A DNA stretch of 55,021 nt from an uncultured Pelagibacteraceae bacterium (GTDB lineage: Bacteria; Pseudomonadota; Alphaproteobacteria; Pelagibacterales; AG-422-B15), in NCBI GenBank assembly GCA_902525595.1, contig CABZHO010000005.1, forward strand, positions 1 through 55,021, given 5' to 3'. Under the pieces are notes generated by a model, which had not been told where the DNA came from, ran no database searches, and saw only the letters and a list, made by a program, of their open reading frames with translations. Position numbers and translations under genes: made by a program. Below are positions 15,796 to 25,105 of this stretch, piece by piece. Within the stretch, counting starts at the first letter, position 1. Each line of letters opens with the position of its first letter.

Positions 15796-16767
15796 ATGAG
15801 TTATAGAATCGATAATCTTCAATACTGCAATTGGTCAGAAAATATTTTCAGAATTAATAATAAAGCAAAACTAGATGCTGTTCATGTAACAATTGCATAT
15901 CATGAAGACTTTGATGAGGTTCAAAATAATATAAATCAATGGCAAGTATACTTTAACGATTTTAAAGATTTAATATTCCACGGTAAAACATACAAAGATA
16001 TCGAAAAGGCTCACAAAGAAAATAAAACTGCAATTTTTTTTGGCTTTCAAAATTGTTCACCAATTGAAGACAATATTAGTCTGGTTGAAACTGTTCACAA
16101 TATGGGAACTGTTTTTATGCAGTTAACCTATAACAATCAGTCATTACTAGCAACGGGCTGTTACGAAGAAAATGATAGTGGCGTAACTCGAATGGGCAAA
16201 GAAGTCATAAAGGAAATGAATCGTGTCGGTATTATCATTGATATGTCACACTCAGCAGAAAAATCAACGTTAGATGCGATGCAGATCTCTGAAAAACCAA
16301 TTGTTGTAACTCATGCTAATCCTTCATTTTGGCATGAGGTAAAAAGAAATAAGTCTGAAATATTATTAAAAGAGTTAAGTCAGTCAAAAGGAATGATTGG
16401 TCTTTCCCTCTATCCGCATCACTTATTAAACGGTTCCAATTGTTCGCTTGAGAGCTTTTGTGAAATGGTTGCAAAAACTGCTGAAATTATGGGTACTGAA
16501 TGTATAGGTATCGGATCCGATTTATGTTTAGGGCAACCTGATACGGTAGTTGAATGGATGCGAAACGGTACATGGACTAAAAATCGAGATTATGGCGAAG
16601 GCTCTGCAGATAATGCTGCATTTCCAAGACAGCCAGAATGGTTCAAAGATGCAACAGGATTTAATAATCTTGAAGATGGTTTAGTAAATGTAGGTTTTAA
16701 TAAAGAAGAAGTTGATGGTATCTTAGGAAACAATTGGTTTAATTTTTATAAAGAAAATATTTTTTAA
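15796..16767 (+). CDS. Peptidase M19 (membrane/renal dipeptidase) family protein
   Basis: A 323-residue TIM-barrel metallohydrolase of the M19 family. Motifs: DAVHVTIAYHE near the N-terminus in place of the usual HxD, GIIIDMSHSAEKSTLDAM (about residues 151-168), VVTHANPSFW (about 175-184) and IGIGSDLCLGQPD (about 235-247). M19 enzymes cleave dipeptides or lactam-like amides with a zinc pair. No signal peptide is present, so it should be cytoplasmic. It starts an operon with the 550-residue unknown protein 2 bp downstream and a DUF3726 protein. The replacement at the first metal motif fits the bacterial subgroup that opens with LQYCNW. Confidence 0.85.
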   Translation: MSYRIDNLQYCNWSENIFRINNKAKLDAVHVTIAYHEDFDEVQNNINQWQVYFNDFKDLIFHGKTYKDIEKAHKENKTAIFFGFQNCSPIEDNISLVETVHNMGTVFMQLTYNNQSLLATGCYEENDSGVTRMGKEVIKEMNRVGIIIDMSHSAEKSTLDAMQISEKPIVVTHANPSFWHEVKRNKSEILLKELSQSKGMIGLSLYPHHLLNGSNCSLESFCEMVAKTAEIMGTECIGIGSDLCLGQPDTVVEWMRNGTWTKNRDYGEGSADNAAFPRQPEWFKDATGFNNLEDGLVNVGFNKEEVDGILGNNWFNFYKENIF

Positions 16768-16769
16768 AT

Positions 16770-18422
16770 ATGACATTTTCAGTTCAGCGTAGAAACCCAA
16801 ATGAAATAATGAAACTCAACCGATTAGGTTGTTTTCACCAATCAAAACTCTCATTTTTAAGAAGCTTTATTAGAGAATTTAAAGATTGGAGATTTAAAAA
16901 TGAAATTTTTGAACTTGACGAGGATGGATATGGAACCGCTGTCTACTCTGTTTCAAATAGACAAAGAACTTATTCCTTAATTTGTTATGCAAATAAATTA
17001 GATGACTCAGAAAGATCTGATCGGGTAATTGCTACAAAATGGGATGCTGCTTTTGTTATTCACGACGGTCATCCGAGTAAAGATGATATTGAAAGACTTC
17101 GAAATAATGTTCCTAAACAAGAAGTAGGCAGATGTTCATTTAAAGAACTTGCATTATCAAGAGCTAATAAATCGGTACGAGTTTTTAATCATGTTGTTGA
17201 AAGTCTGTCGAGTGGAAAACAGCCTGATAAAGAACTTCTCAACAATGTTGGCTATTTGTATAGAACTACAGCTGTTTACGGGTCAGGTAAGTTTGGCTTG
17301 GCCGATCGATATAGAATAAAAGACAGACCGGAAATTAATGGTCCATTTAGAATTGAAATGATGCTTGTTTATCTCGTTCGTCAATTTACATTTGATCAAG
17401 TTAATCATATTGCTGAGAAAAAAAATCCAAACAATTTTGTGAAACTTGATATTGATTTATCAAGGCAGCTTGGTATTGGCAATTCAACTGGCCTTGGCAT
17501 GGCCCCTTTTATTATTAATCATCCAGCTCTACTTCATCAATGGATCTACGTACGAGAAGAGGCTTTAAAACAGATAAGAGAGATCAAACACGTTACTAAT
17601 AATGAATTAGGGATATTCAAAAGATGCCTAGAATTCTCAGAGAAGAATATAGACAATTGGAATACCAGCAGCCAGTTCCAAAGAGTAAAAATAAAACAAC
17701 TAAAACAAGATATTCAAAAATTTGAAAGTAAGTACGACTTAAGTATTAATGATTACGAGTATTTTTGGGATAAAACATATAAATGGACAGAAGAGAATTT
17801 AAGCTACGAAGGTATTGAATATATTGTCTCTTTGATGATGGAACCTTATGACGATATTGTGGGTCAATTAGTGCCTCAAATGAGTGCCGACGAGGACCAA
17901 TTTTTTAATATACCAACAGAAAGAAGCACGAGGGAGTTAAAAGAAATTATAGAAAAATCTTATCCAAATATACTCGCAATAGATTTTTCAATAAAAAAAA
18001 GTAATGAGAACTTTTGGTTTATTTCAAAAAATAAAGAAGAACCTCGCATCGCGAGTCGATTTGAAGAAGATGGCTCTCAATTGGAGCAACCTCTTGCAAT
18101 CGCTAGAGATATTAAAGAATTATATGACCGCCTGTCTTTAGACGAGAATCAAAATTTGTCTAGATTTCTCGAAAATAATAATGATTTAAGGCATATCGTT
18201 CGACGATGTTATGTTGTAGAAAAATTACCTTATGCAGAAATACAGGATAATTCAATTGATGCAGAATTAATGCCAATTGATATGTTAAGACTAAAATTAT
18301 CTTTTTTTGGAGCTCAAAAATTTGATCCTCGATCAGATAAATGGCTTCGTATTTGCATGTATCAAGGAGCGCCACTCATGCATGAAATAAGTTTATCAAA
18401 TGATACTTGGATATATAATTGA
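16770..18422 (+). CDS. Conserved-looking 550-residue protein of unknown function
   Basis: A 550-residue soluble protein without signal peptide or membrane segment. I do not recognise a domain. It is rich in charged and aromatic residues, with motif-like stretches YGSGKFGLADRYRI (about residues 170-183), LGIGNSTGLGMAPFIINHPALL (split, about 230-251), a coiled-coil-like segment (about 270-325) and CYVVEKLPYAEIQ near the C-terminus. GSGKFG lacks the GK[ST] end of a P-loop. Position between an M19 peptidase (2-bp gap) and a DUF3726 protein (1-bp overlap) shows joint expression, so it probably acts in the same amine or peptide pathway. Its length and Gly-rich internal motifs suggest an enzyme. Confidence 0.75.
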   Translation: MTFSVQRRNPNEIMKLNRLGCFHQSKLSFLRSFIREFKDWRFKNEIFELDEDGYGTAVYSVSNRQRTYSLICYANKLDDSERSDRVIATKWDAAFVIHDGHPSKDDIERLRNNVPKQEVGRCSFKELALSRANKSVRVFNHVVESLSSGKQPDKELLNNVGYLYRTTAVYGSGKFGLADRYRIKDRPEINGPFRIEMMLVYLVRQFTFDQVNHIAEKKNPNNFVKLDIDLSRQLGIGNSTGLGMAPFIINHPALLHQWIYVREEALKQIREIKHVTNNELGIFKRCLEFSEKNIDNWNTSSQFQRVKIKQLKQDIQKFESKYDLSINDYEYFWDKTYKWTEENLSYEGIEYIVSLMMEPYDDIVGQLVPQMSADEDQFFNIPTERSTRELKEIIEKSYPNILAIDFSIKKSNENFWFISKNKEEPRIASRFEEDGSQLEQPLAIARDIKELYDRLSLDENQNLSRFLENNNDLRHIVRRCYVVEKLPYAEIQDNSIDAELMPIDMLRLKLSFFGAQKFDPRSDKWLRICMYQGAPLMHEISLSNDTWIYN

Positions 18423-19036
18423 TGCAGTCTTCAAGCGAAATCAATACTATTTCTAAGCGGGCCGTAAAAGCTTCAGGCTATACGTGGGGCATCGCCGAAG
18501 AAGTTGGAAAAAGTATAAGTTCAATTGAGATGTTTGGAATTGCTGGAGTAAAAAATCTTACTTCTTATTTAAAATTAATTAGAAATAATAAACCTGAGGG
18601 TCCAAAGGAAATTAAAAGAAAAAACCACCTTAATGGTAAAAATCTGTGCCCTATTTATACAGGGATCAAGCTAATTGATGATTTTCAATTAGTTGACGAA
18701 ACTAAATCTTTAGATTTTTTAAATGTTGATTATCCGTTACTTCTTTTACCTTTTGTAAGCAGACTGTCATACCTAGTTGGCAAAAGAGTGGGGATTACAA
18801 TCGACCAAATTAAAGTCGAATGTAATTTAAATATTTGTATTCTTGCTGATCATCAAATCAAATCCTTGGTTATTCAGAAAGCTGATACTTTTTCAATAAA
18901 TATAATTGAAAATTTGGACAGCTTCTCTAGCGAGACATGGAATGAGTTATATGAAATGTCTTCTGAAACATTTGTTGAGGAAACGGAGCGCTTAAAAAAT
19001 ACAGCTGCAGGTGCAGGACTGCAAGACAACGATTAA
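18422..19036 (+). CDS. DUF3726 family protein
   Basis: About 204 residues. The N-terminus SKRAVKASGYTWGIAEEVGKSI is close to the pattern I associate with DUF3726 (AxKAARGAGxxWGxAEEAG), a family of unknown function in Alphaproteobacteria. No signal peptide or membrane span. The ATG at 18422 overlaps the preceding TGA by one base (TGATG), which suggests translational coupling; the frame also opens at TTG 18419. It ends the M19 operon and converges with the aldehyde dehydrogenase at 3 bp. Its partnership with a 550-residue unknown protein is probably the best clue to function. Confidence 0.7.
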   Translation: MQSSSEINTISKRAVKASGYTWGIAEEVGKSISSIEMFGIAGVKNLTSYLKLIRNNKPEGPKEIKRKNHLNGKNLCPIYTGIKLIDDFQLVDETKSLDFLNVDYPLLLLPFVSRLSYLVGKRVGITIDQIKVECNLNICILADHQIKSLVIQKADTFSINIIENLDSFSSETWNELYEMSSETFVEETERLKNTAAGAGLQDND

Positions 19037-19039
19037 GAG

Positions 19040-20473
19040 CTAAAGCTGAATACCAATATTTTTTAATTGTAAATAACTTTTAATGGCTTGTTGACCTTTT
19101 TCGCGACTGTATCCAGACTGTTTATATCCTCCAAATGGAGTTGCTATACTCCCTGTGAACCAACTATTTACATAAACTTGTCCACCATTTAATTGAGATG
19201 CTGTTTTTGTAGCCATGTCTACATCTTTTGTAAATACACCTGCTGCTAAACCGTAGTCTGTATCATTCGCGATATGTATAGCCTCCTCATGGTCTTCATA
19301 CTCTAGTACAGACAAAAATGGTCCGAAGATTTCTTCCTGTGCAATGGTCATATCCGGTTTGACATCTGAATAAATTGTTGGTTCAAAAAAGTAACCTTTT
19401 CTATCTACTCGATTACCACCTGAAACTACCTTAGCTCCCGCTTGTAAACCAGAGCGTGCATAATTCTCAATCTTTTGTAGTTGTTCCTCTGAAATTACGG
19501 GCGTTAAATCAACACCATCTTCATTACCTGGTCCTACTTTAATGGAAGACGCTAATGAAGATAACTTTTCAAGAACTTCATCTTTAATTGATTTATGAAC
19601 AATCATACGAGACATAGCTGAACAAATTTGTCCAGCTTGACTGAAAATTCCTACTTTGGTTGCATTTATCACCTTGTCAATATCTGCATCAGGTAGCACA
19701 ACTGCTGCTGATTTACCACCAAGTTCAACTACAGCAGGTACAGCACGTTCAGCAGCTGCATGTAAAATTTCTTTTCCTGTTTTTACTGAACCAGTAAATG
19801 TTATTTGTGCAACATCTGGATGAGCGGTCAAAGCTGTGCCGGCTTCATTGCCGTAACCAGTTACAATATTTATTAAGCCTTTTGGGACCTCCGCATTATG
19901 AATTGCTTGAGCAAAAAAAGATGTCGTCGCAAGAGGCGTAAGTTCAGCTGGTTTGATAACAGTAGAATTGCCTGCAGCAAACGAGCATGCTAATGATCTG
20001 GCTATCATTGAAATAGGAAAGTTCCAAGGAACAATATGGCCTGAGACACCATAAGGTTCATATATCGTATAATCCATTACCTGACTGTTAACAGGAATTG
20101 TTTGACCTTCTATCTTGTCGGTTAGACCACTGTAATAATCAAAATAGTTAGCCGCATCGACAAATTCGTATTCAGAAGCAGCGAGCAGTTTACCATTTTC
20201 AGCACAGAGCAAGGCCCCTCCTTCTTTGCTTATGTTTCTTAATTCATCAGCGATGCGACGCATAAGTTTAGCGCGTTCCATCGGATTCATATCTATAAGT
20301 ACTCGGGACTCATATGATTTTTTTGCGGCTGCAACAGCTTGATTAATATCTTCTTCCTTACCACAAGTTATTTCACCAATAACTTCTTCATTGGCAGGAT
20401 TAATAACCGGAATTAAGTCTTTACTTGAACCATCTGTCCATTCACCATTTATATAGTGCTGATATTTTTTCAT
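19040..20473 (-). CDS. NAD(P)-dependent aldehyde dehydrogenase
   Basis: A 477-residue ALDH superfamily enzyme. Visible motifs are PWNFPISM for cofactor binding, FTGSVKTG, the general base Glu250 (VVELGGKSA) and the nucleophile Cys284 (GQICSAMSR), then the EEIFGPFLSV block. It oxidises an aldehyde to a carboxylate. Gamma-aminobutyraldehyde, betaine aldehyde or gamma-glutamyl-gamma-aminobutyraldehyde are the substrates suggested by the polyamine transporter that is divergent from it across 110 bp, and by the glutamine-synthetase-like ligase nearby. Sequence alone does not fix the substrate. No signal peptide. Confidence 0.93.
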   Translation of the reverse strand: MKKYQHYINGEWTDGSSKDLIPVINPANEEVIGEITCGKEEDINQAVAAAKKSYESRVLIDMNPMERAKLMRRIADELRNISKEGGALLCAENGKLLAASEYEFVDAANYFDYYSGLTDKIEGQTIPVNSQVMDYTIYEPYGVSGHIVPWNFPISMIARSLACSFAAGNSTVIKPAELTPLATTSFFAQAIHNAEVPKGLINIVTGYGNEAGTALTAHPDVAQITFTGSVKTGKEILHAAAERAVPAVVELGGKSAAVVLPDADIDKVINATKVGIFSQAGQICSAMSRMIVHKSIKDEVLEKLSSLASSIKVGPGNEDGVDLTPVISEEQLQKIENYARSGLQAGAKVVSGGNRVDRKGYFFEPTIYSDVKPDMTIAQEEIFGPFLSVLEYEDHEEAIHIANDTDYGLAAGVFTKDVDMATKTASQLNGGQVYVNSWFTGSIATPFGGYKQSGYSREKGQQAIKSYLQLKNIGIQL

Positions 20474-20583
20474 GTATTTATAAATTTCTAAATTAATAGT
20501 GATCTATTTATATGATAAGATCATTATTAATTTAATTTAAAAAAGCCTAGATTCCCAACTATTTTTACCTTACTCTTCAACGC

Positions 20584-21672
20584 ATGAACTCCAAAAAGTC
20601 AGATTTTGTTAAATTCGTGCAAGTTGACAAAAGTTATGACGGTAAAGAACTTGTTGTTAAAGGTTTAGACCTAGATATTGCTGAAGGTGAGTTTCTAACA
20701 TTACTGGGTCCGTCAGGATCTGGAAAAACTACAACTTTAATGATGCTCGCTGGATTTGAAACTCCAACAAATGGTGAAATATACTTCGATGGACGTCCCA
20801 TAAATAATATTCCTCCTCATAAAAGAGGTATTGGTATGGTATTTCAAAATTATGCTTTATTTCCTCACCTATCAGTATTTGAAAATCTAGCTTTTCCGTT
20901 AAAAGTTAGAAAGATTGATAAATCTGAAGTTGATGAGAGAATTAATAGGACATTAAAAATGGTTTCACTGACTGGCTTTGAAAATAGAATGCCTGCTCAA
21001 TTATCTGGTGGACAACAGCAGCGAGTTGCAGTTGCAAGAGCTTTAGTATTTGATCCAAAGCTTGTTCTCATGGATGAACCACTTGGTGCGTTGGATAAAA
21101 ATTTACGGGAAAGTATGCAATATGAATTAAAGCATATTCATGAATCCCTTGGGGTAACAGTTGTTTACGTGACACATGATCAAGGTGAGGCGCTTACAAT
21201 GTCTAATCGAATTGCAGTCTTTAATGATGGAAAAGTTCAACAACTTTCTGGGCCAAATGAATTATATGAAACGCCTGTGAATTCTTTTGTAGCAAGTTTT
21301 ATAGGCGAAAATAATACTTTTACTGGTACAGTTAAAGAGATCAAGTCTGGTTCAGCAAAAATTGAAACAGACACTGGTGAAACAATTATAGCTAATCCGA
21401 TAGCTGTAAAAGCATCCGGAGATAAATCAAAAATTTCTCTAAGGCCTGAGAGAGTAAGTATTGATCCAAATGAACAATTAGAAAATCGTTTTACAAGTGA
21501 AATAAGAGAAATTATTTATCATGGCGACCACACTCGGGTACGCGTAAATCTTTTAGGAAATGATGAATTTATACTAAAAGTGCCTAATGCGAGTAGTGAC
21601 TTAAAGCTCAATGTGGGGGATAAATTAGACTTAGGATGGTCATCTCACGACTGTAGAGCACTAGATTACTAA
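20584..21672 (+). CDS. potA: Polyamine-type ABC transporter ATPase
   Basis: A 362-residue ATPase: Walker A GPSGSGKTT (residues 43-51), Q-loop MVFQNYALFPHL, signature LSGGQQQRVAVARAL, Walker B LVLMDEP and H-loop VTHDQ. The C-terminal part (about 240-362) is the TOBE regulatory domain of the PotA/CysA group. It powers uptake of spermidine, putrescine or a related cation across the inner membrane. It heads the potA-potD-potB-potC cluster. A 121-bp gap separates it from the binding-protein gene, which may have its own promoter. Substrate class is inferred from the set of four. Confidence 0.93.
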   Translation: MNSKKSDFVKFVQVDKSYDGKELVVKGLDLDIAEGEFLTLLGPSGSGKTTTLMMLAGFETPTNGEIYFDGRPINNIPPHKRGIGMVFQNYALFPHLSVFENLAFPLKVRKIDKSEVDERINRTLKMVSLTGFENRMPAQLSGGQQQRVAVARALVFDPKLVLMDEPLGALDKNLRESMQYELKHIHESLGVTVVYVTHDQGEALTMSNRIAVFNDGKVQQLSGPNELYETPVNSFVASFIGENNTFTGTVKEIKSGSAKIETDTGETIIANPIAVKASGDKSKISLRPERVSIDPNEQLENRFTSEIREIIYHGDHTRVRVNLLGNDEFILKVPNASSDLKLNVGDKLDLGWSSHDCRALDY

Positions 21673-21793
21673 TCCTTTGATACTACATCTAGACTCAGCA
21701 TTAATTTGTTGAAAAATAATCTTTTTTTTGTTGCGTTTTTGTTAAAGGCCTAGTGTAATAATTCTTTATATAAAAAAAAGGAGACGATTAATC

Positions 21794-22915
21794 ATGTCTA
21801 GATTAACTAAACTAATCTCTTTGGCTGCTTTATTGGTGGCTCCATCTATGGCTACGGCTGCGGAAGTAAACGTAGCTTCATGGGGAGGCGCTTATACAGA
21901 AAGTCAAAAGCTAGGATACGGGGACCCATATCAAGAAAAGAGTGGCGTTCAAGTAAACTGGATCGACTACAGTGGAGGTTTGAGTGAAATTAGAACTCAA
22001 GTTGAAGCTGGAGCAATTACTTGGGACATTATCGATGTGTATGCACGTGATACAATTATCGGTTGTGACGAAGGATTGTTTGTAGAATTCGATTTCGATA
22101 ATGACTTCCCAGCTGGTGTTAATGGTATGAAAGCAAGTGATGACTTCTTTGCTCCTATGCCTAGTGACTGTGCTGTGGGTAACATTCTTTACTCATGGAA
22201 CTACGCTTACAACACTGATAACATTAATTTTGACGGAAGTTATCCTACAACTATGGAAGACTTCTTCAATCCGAGCAAATATCCCGGTGTAAGATCACTA
22301 TATAGCTCAGCTATGTCAAACCTTGAGTTTGCATTAGTTGCTGATGGTGTTCCAGGATCTGATGTGTATGATTACATGGAAGATAATGGAATCGATAGAG
22401 CTCTTGATAAGCTTTCAGAGCTTTGCAACGATCCACAAGGTGGTTGCATATTCTGGTCAGCTGGTGCACAACCACCTGAGCAGTTAGTATCTGGTGAAGC
22501 TATTATGGCTACAGGTTGGAACGGACGTCATTTCAATGCCATTGTGAACGAAGGTTCACCAATGAAAATGGTATGGGATGGTCAGATTCTTGATTATGAG
22601 TACTTTGTACTTGTAAACGGTGGGCCAAACCAAGCTGAAGCAATGGAAGCATTAAAATACTTCACAAGTTCTGAGGGATTGGCAGGAAGTGCAAAGCATA
22701 TTGCTTACGCACCTTTCAGAATCTCATCTCTTGATATAATCATGGCTGATGAGCCTTGGTTTAATTCACCTCAAGCAGGTGCAGTTGAGATTATGCCTCA
22801 TATGCCTACAGCTCCAGCAAACACAAAGAACTATGTTCTTATGAACCCTGAGTGGTACGCTGATAATAATACTGATATCAACGACGCATGGGAAGCTTGG
22901 AAAGCTAACTTATAA
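21794..22915 (+). CDS. potD: Polyamine-type periplasmic substrate-binding protein
   Basis: A 373-residue binding protein with a clean signal peptide (residues 1-22, ending ATAAE). The fold starts VNVASWGGAY and contains VQVNWIDYSGG and ITWDIIDVYARDT, typical of the PotD/PotF group. Four cysteines in the mature part (IGCDEG, DCAVG, LCNDPQGGC) are more than usual and may form disulfides. AAGGAG lies 9 bp before the ATG. It captures substrate in the periplasm for the PotB/PotC permeases. An 11-bp hairpin after the gene probably separates its expression level from the permeases. Confidence 0.9.
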   Translation: MSRLTKLISLAALLVAPSMATAAEVNVASWGGAYTESQKLGYGDPYQEKSGVQVNWIDYSGGLSEIRTQVEAGAITWDIIDVYARDTIIGCDEGLFVEFDFDNDFPAGVNGMKASDDFFAPMPSDCAVGNILYSWNYAYNTDNINFDGSYPTTMEDFFNPSKYPGVRSLYSSAMSNLEFALVADGVPGSDVYDYMEDNGIDRALDKLSELCNDPQGGCIFWSAGAQPPEQLVSGEAIMATGWNGRHFNAIVNEGSPMKMVWDGQILDYEYFVLVNGGPNQAEAMEALKYFTSSEGLAGSAKHIAYAPFRISSLDIIMADEPWFNSPQAGAVEIMPHMPTAPANTKNYVLMNPEWYADNNTDINDAWEAWKANL

Positions 22916-22925
22916 AAGACGAAAA

Positions 22926-22951
22926 CTTGGGCAACCTATGGGTTGCCCAAG
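22926..22951 (+). promoter_or_regulatory. Perfect 11-bp hairpin between potD and potB
   Basis: CTTGGGCAACC (22926-22936), loop TATG, then its exact complement GGTTGCCCAAG (22941-22951). It begins 10 bp after the potD stop and has no T-tract, so a classic intrinsic terminator is unlikely. Hairpins in this place often protect the binding-protein mRNA from 3' decay or attenuate transcription into the permease genes (established for other ABC operons; inference here). Confidence 0.85.
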
Positions 22952-22979
22952 TCACCTAAATTAAGTATTCTAATCCTTA

Positions 22980-24227
22980 ATGCCCTCAGAAATTAGAACG
23001 TCAGATGGAGAACTACTATCTGTAAAGCTCAAAAAAGTTGAACGAAGACGTAGAACAACGGCATTTTTATTAGCGGCACCACTGCTCTTTTTTATAGTTT
23101 TTGCCTACCTTATTCCCATATTTCAAATGCTTGGGAGAAGCATTGACAATGTTCAGATGCATGAATTTTTGAGTGATACTCACGATGTCATGCAAACTTG
23201 GGATGGCAGCGAGATGCCTGGAGAGGACGTAACTTCAATATTTTTTTATGAACTTAAAGGTTTAGTGGAAGAGAAAAATCATGGAAAAATTGCTACTAGG
23301 CTAAATTATGAAAAAGGTGGATTTACAAGTCTTATAAAAAAAACTGCGAGGAAACTTGATGACTTTGATGAAAATGCAAATTTTCTCGATCAGTTTATTG
23401 ATGTTCACAAAAAGTGGGGTGATATAGAGTATTGGCTGGCTCTCAAAAGAGGTACTGATGCTTACCATTATAGAAAGTATCTCACAACTTTTGATTTCGA
23501 ACAAAAATATGATGGTTCAATTGAGAGAATACCAGAAAAAAAACGTATAAATGTAACACTTTGGTTGCGAACTATTTTTGTTGCTGCAGGGGTTACATTC
23601 TGCTGTTTCTTACTTGCTTATCCGATATCACATTTACTCTCGGTTCTGCCAACACGCTATTCAAATCTATTAATGATTTGTGTTTTACTTCCATTTTGGA
23701 CTTCTCTTCTTGTTCGAACATCAAGCTGGATGGTCTTATTACAAAAACAAGGAGTGCTAAACGATACACTTGTATCATTAGGTATTGTTGCTGACGAAGG
23801 GAGACTTGAATTAATGTACAACATGACTGGTACATTTATTGCTATGACGCAAATACTGTTACCGTTTATGGTGCTTCCACTTTACAGTGTCATGAAAACG
23901 ATACCTCCAAGTTTGATGAGAGCTGCAACCTCCATGGGTGCAACACCTTTTCATGCATTTAGGAAAATATATTTTCCACTTACTTACGCTGGCATAAGCG
24001 CCGGTTCAATTTTGGTCTTTGTCCTTTCTATTGGATACTATATTACTCCAGCACTGGTTGGCGGGGCAAAGGGAACATTAATTAGTAATAGAATTGCCTA
24101 TCATATGCAGCAATCACTTGATTGGTCTCTAGCTACAGCAATGGCAACTGTTCTTCTTATTGCCGTGCTAATCGTTTATTGGCTCTATAATAAAATTGTC
24201 GGAATTGATAATATGAGGCTCGGATAG
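22980..24227 (+). CDS. potB: Polyamine-type ABC transporter permease PotB with large periplasmic insert
   Basis: A 415-residue permease, against about 275-300 for usual PotB. The first span (about residues 28-50) is followed by a hydrophilic segment of about 140 residues before the second span (about 195-217). The remaining spans and the cytoplasmic loop AATSMGATPFHAFRKIYFPL (about 307-326) are standard for the ABC permease EAA motif that docks the ATPase. The insert should lie in the periplasm and may contact the binding protein. It starts 28 bp after the potD hairpin and is followed 1 bp later by potC. Confidence 0.9.
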   Translation: MPSEIRTSDGELLSVKLKKVERRRRTTAFLLAAPLLFFIVFAYLIPIFQMLGRSIDNVQMHEFLSDTHDVMQTWDGSEMPGEDVTSIFFYELKGLVEEKNHGKIATRLNYEKGGFTSLIKKTARKLDDFDENANFLDQFIDVHKKWGDIEYWLALKRGTDAYHYRKYLTTFDFEQKYDGSIERIPEKKRINVTLWLRTIFVAAGVTFCCFLLAYPISHLLSVLPTRYSNLLMICVLLPFWTSLLVRTSSWMVLLQKQGVLNDTLVSLGIVADEGRLELMYNMTGTFIAMTQILLPFMVLPLYSVMKTIPPSLMRAATSMGATPFHAFRKIYFPLTYAGISAGSILVFVLSIGYYITPALVGGAKGTLISNRIAYHMQQSLDWSLATAMATVLLIAVLIVYWLYNKIVGIDNMRLG

Positions 24228-24228
24228 A

Positions 24229-25092
24229 ATGGCATTACCCAAATATACCGAGACACGTTACAGAGTATGGCACTACTCCTATCTGGTTATTTGTACAGCG
24301 GTGTTTTTTTTCTTAATTGCCCCACTGTTTGTGATCATTCCACTTTCGTTTAATGCAGAACAATACATTCATTTTTCTGATGGCATGCTAGCTCTTCAAC
24401 CCGAAGCATTTTCACTTAGATGGTATGAAGATATGATCTATGGAACCAAAAATCCGTGGGGTATTGCTGCTAGAAACAGCATATATTACGCCTTTTTTTC
24501 TACGATTGGGGCCACCATTCTAGGAACTGTTGCAGCCTTAGGTCTGAGTAGCCGATATATGCCATATAAACAATTAATTATGAGCATTCTTATTTCGCCA
24601 ATGATTATTCCTCTGATTATTTCAGGCTCCGCGATTTTCTTTTCTCTTGCAAAACTTGGATTAGCTGCAACTTTTCCTGGAATTGTCATTGCTCATATTA
24701 TCTTAGGGACACCATTTGTTGTAATAACAGTTACTGCAACCTTAAGTGGATTTGATGATAGCATAACACGTGCAGCATCAAGTCTTGGGAGTACACCAAC
24801 TAATACCTTCTTTAAAATTACATTACCGCTAATAACGCCTGGCATAATCTCTGGTGCTTTATTTGCATTTGTCACTTCATTTGATGAGATCGTTGTAATT
24901 CTCTTTGTCGCAGGAGGAGATAGAAATCTAACGACTATCCCACTTCAAATGTGGACTGGATTAAGGGAGCAGCTTAGCCCAACAATCATGGCTGTTGCCA
25001 CGTGTTTAATTGTTCTTTCTACATTGATATTAATTGTAACCGAATTGTTACGCAGAAGATCAGAGAGAATAAGAGGTATATCGGCTCAGTAG
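24229..25092 (+). CDS. potC: Polyamine-type ABC transporter permease PotC
   Basis: A 287-residue permease with six hydrophobic spans and the EAA loop RAASSLGSTPTNTFFKITLP (about residues 181-200), length and layout typical of PotC. It forms the membrane channel with PotB. It begins 1 bp after the potB stop and ends the operon, converging with the DsbA-fold gene across 13 bp. It has no long insert, in contrast to its partner. Confidence 0.92.
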   Translation: MALPKYTETRYRVWHYSYLVICTAVFFFLIAPLFVIIPLSFNAEQYIHFSDGMLALQPEAFSLRWYEDMIYGTKNPWGIAARNSIYYAFFSTIGATILGTVAALGLSSRYMPYKQLIMSILISPMIIPLIISGSAIFFSLAKLGLAATFPGIVIAHIILGTPFVVITVTATLSGFDDSITRAASSLGSTPTNTFFKITLPLITPGIISGALFAFVTSFDEIVVILFVAGGDRNLTTIPLQMWTGLREQLSPTIMAVATCLIVLSTLILIVTELLRRRSERIRGISAQ

Positions 25093-25105
25093 TGATAATT
25101 ATTTA

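Noticed and set aside
16770-18422. P-loop in the 550-residue protein (GSGKFG)
   Set aside because: Lacks the required GK[ST] ending and any Walker B strand nearby.
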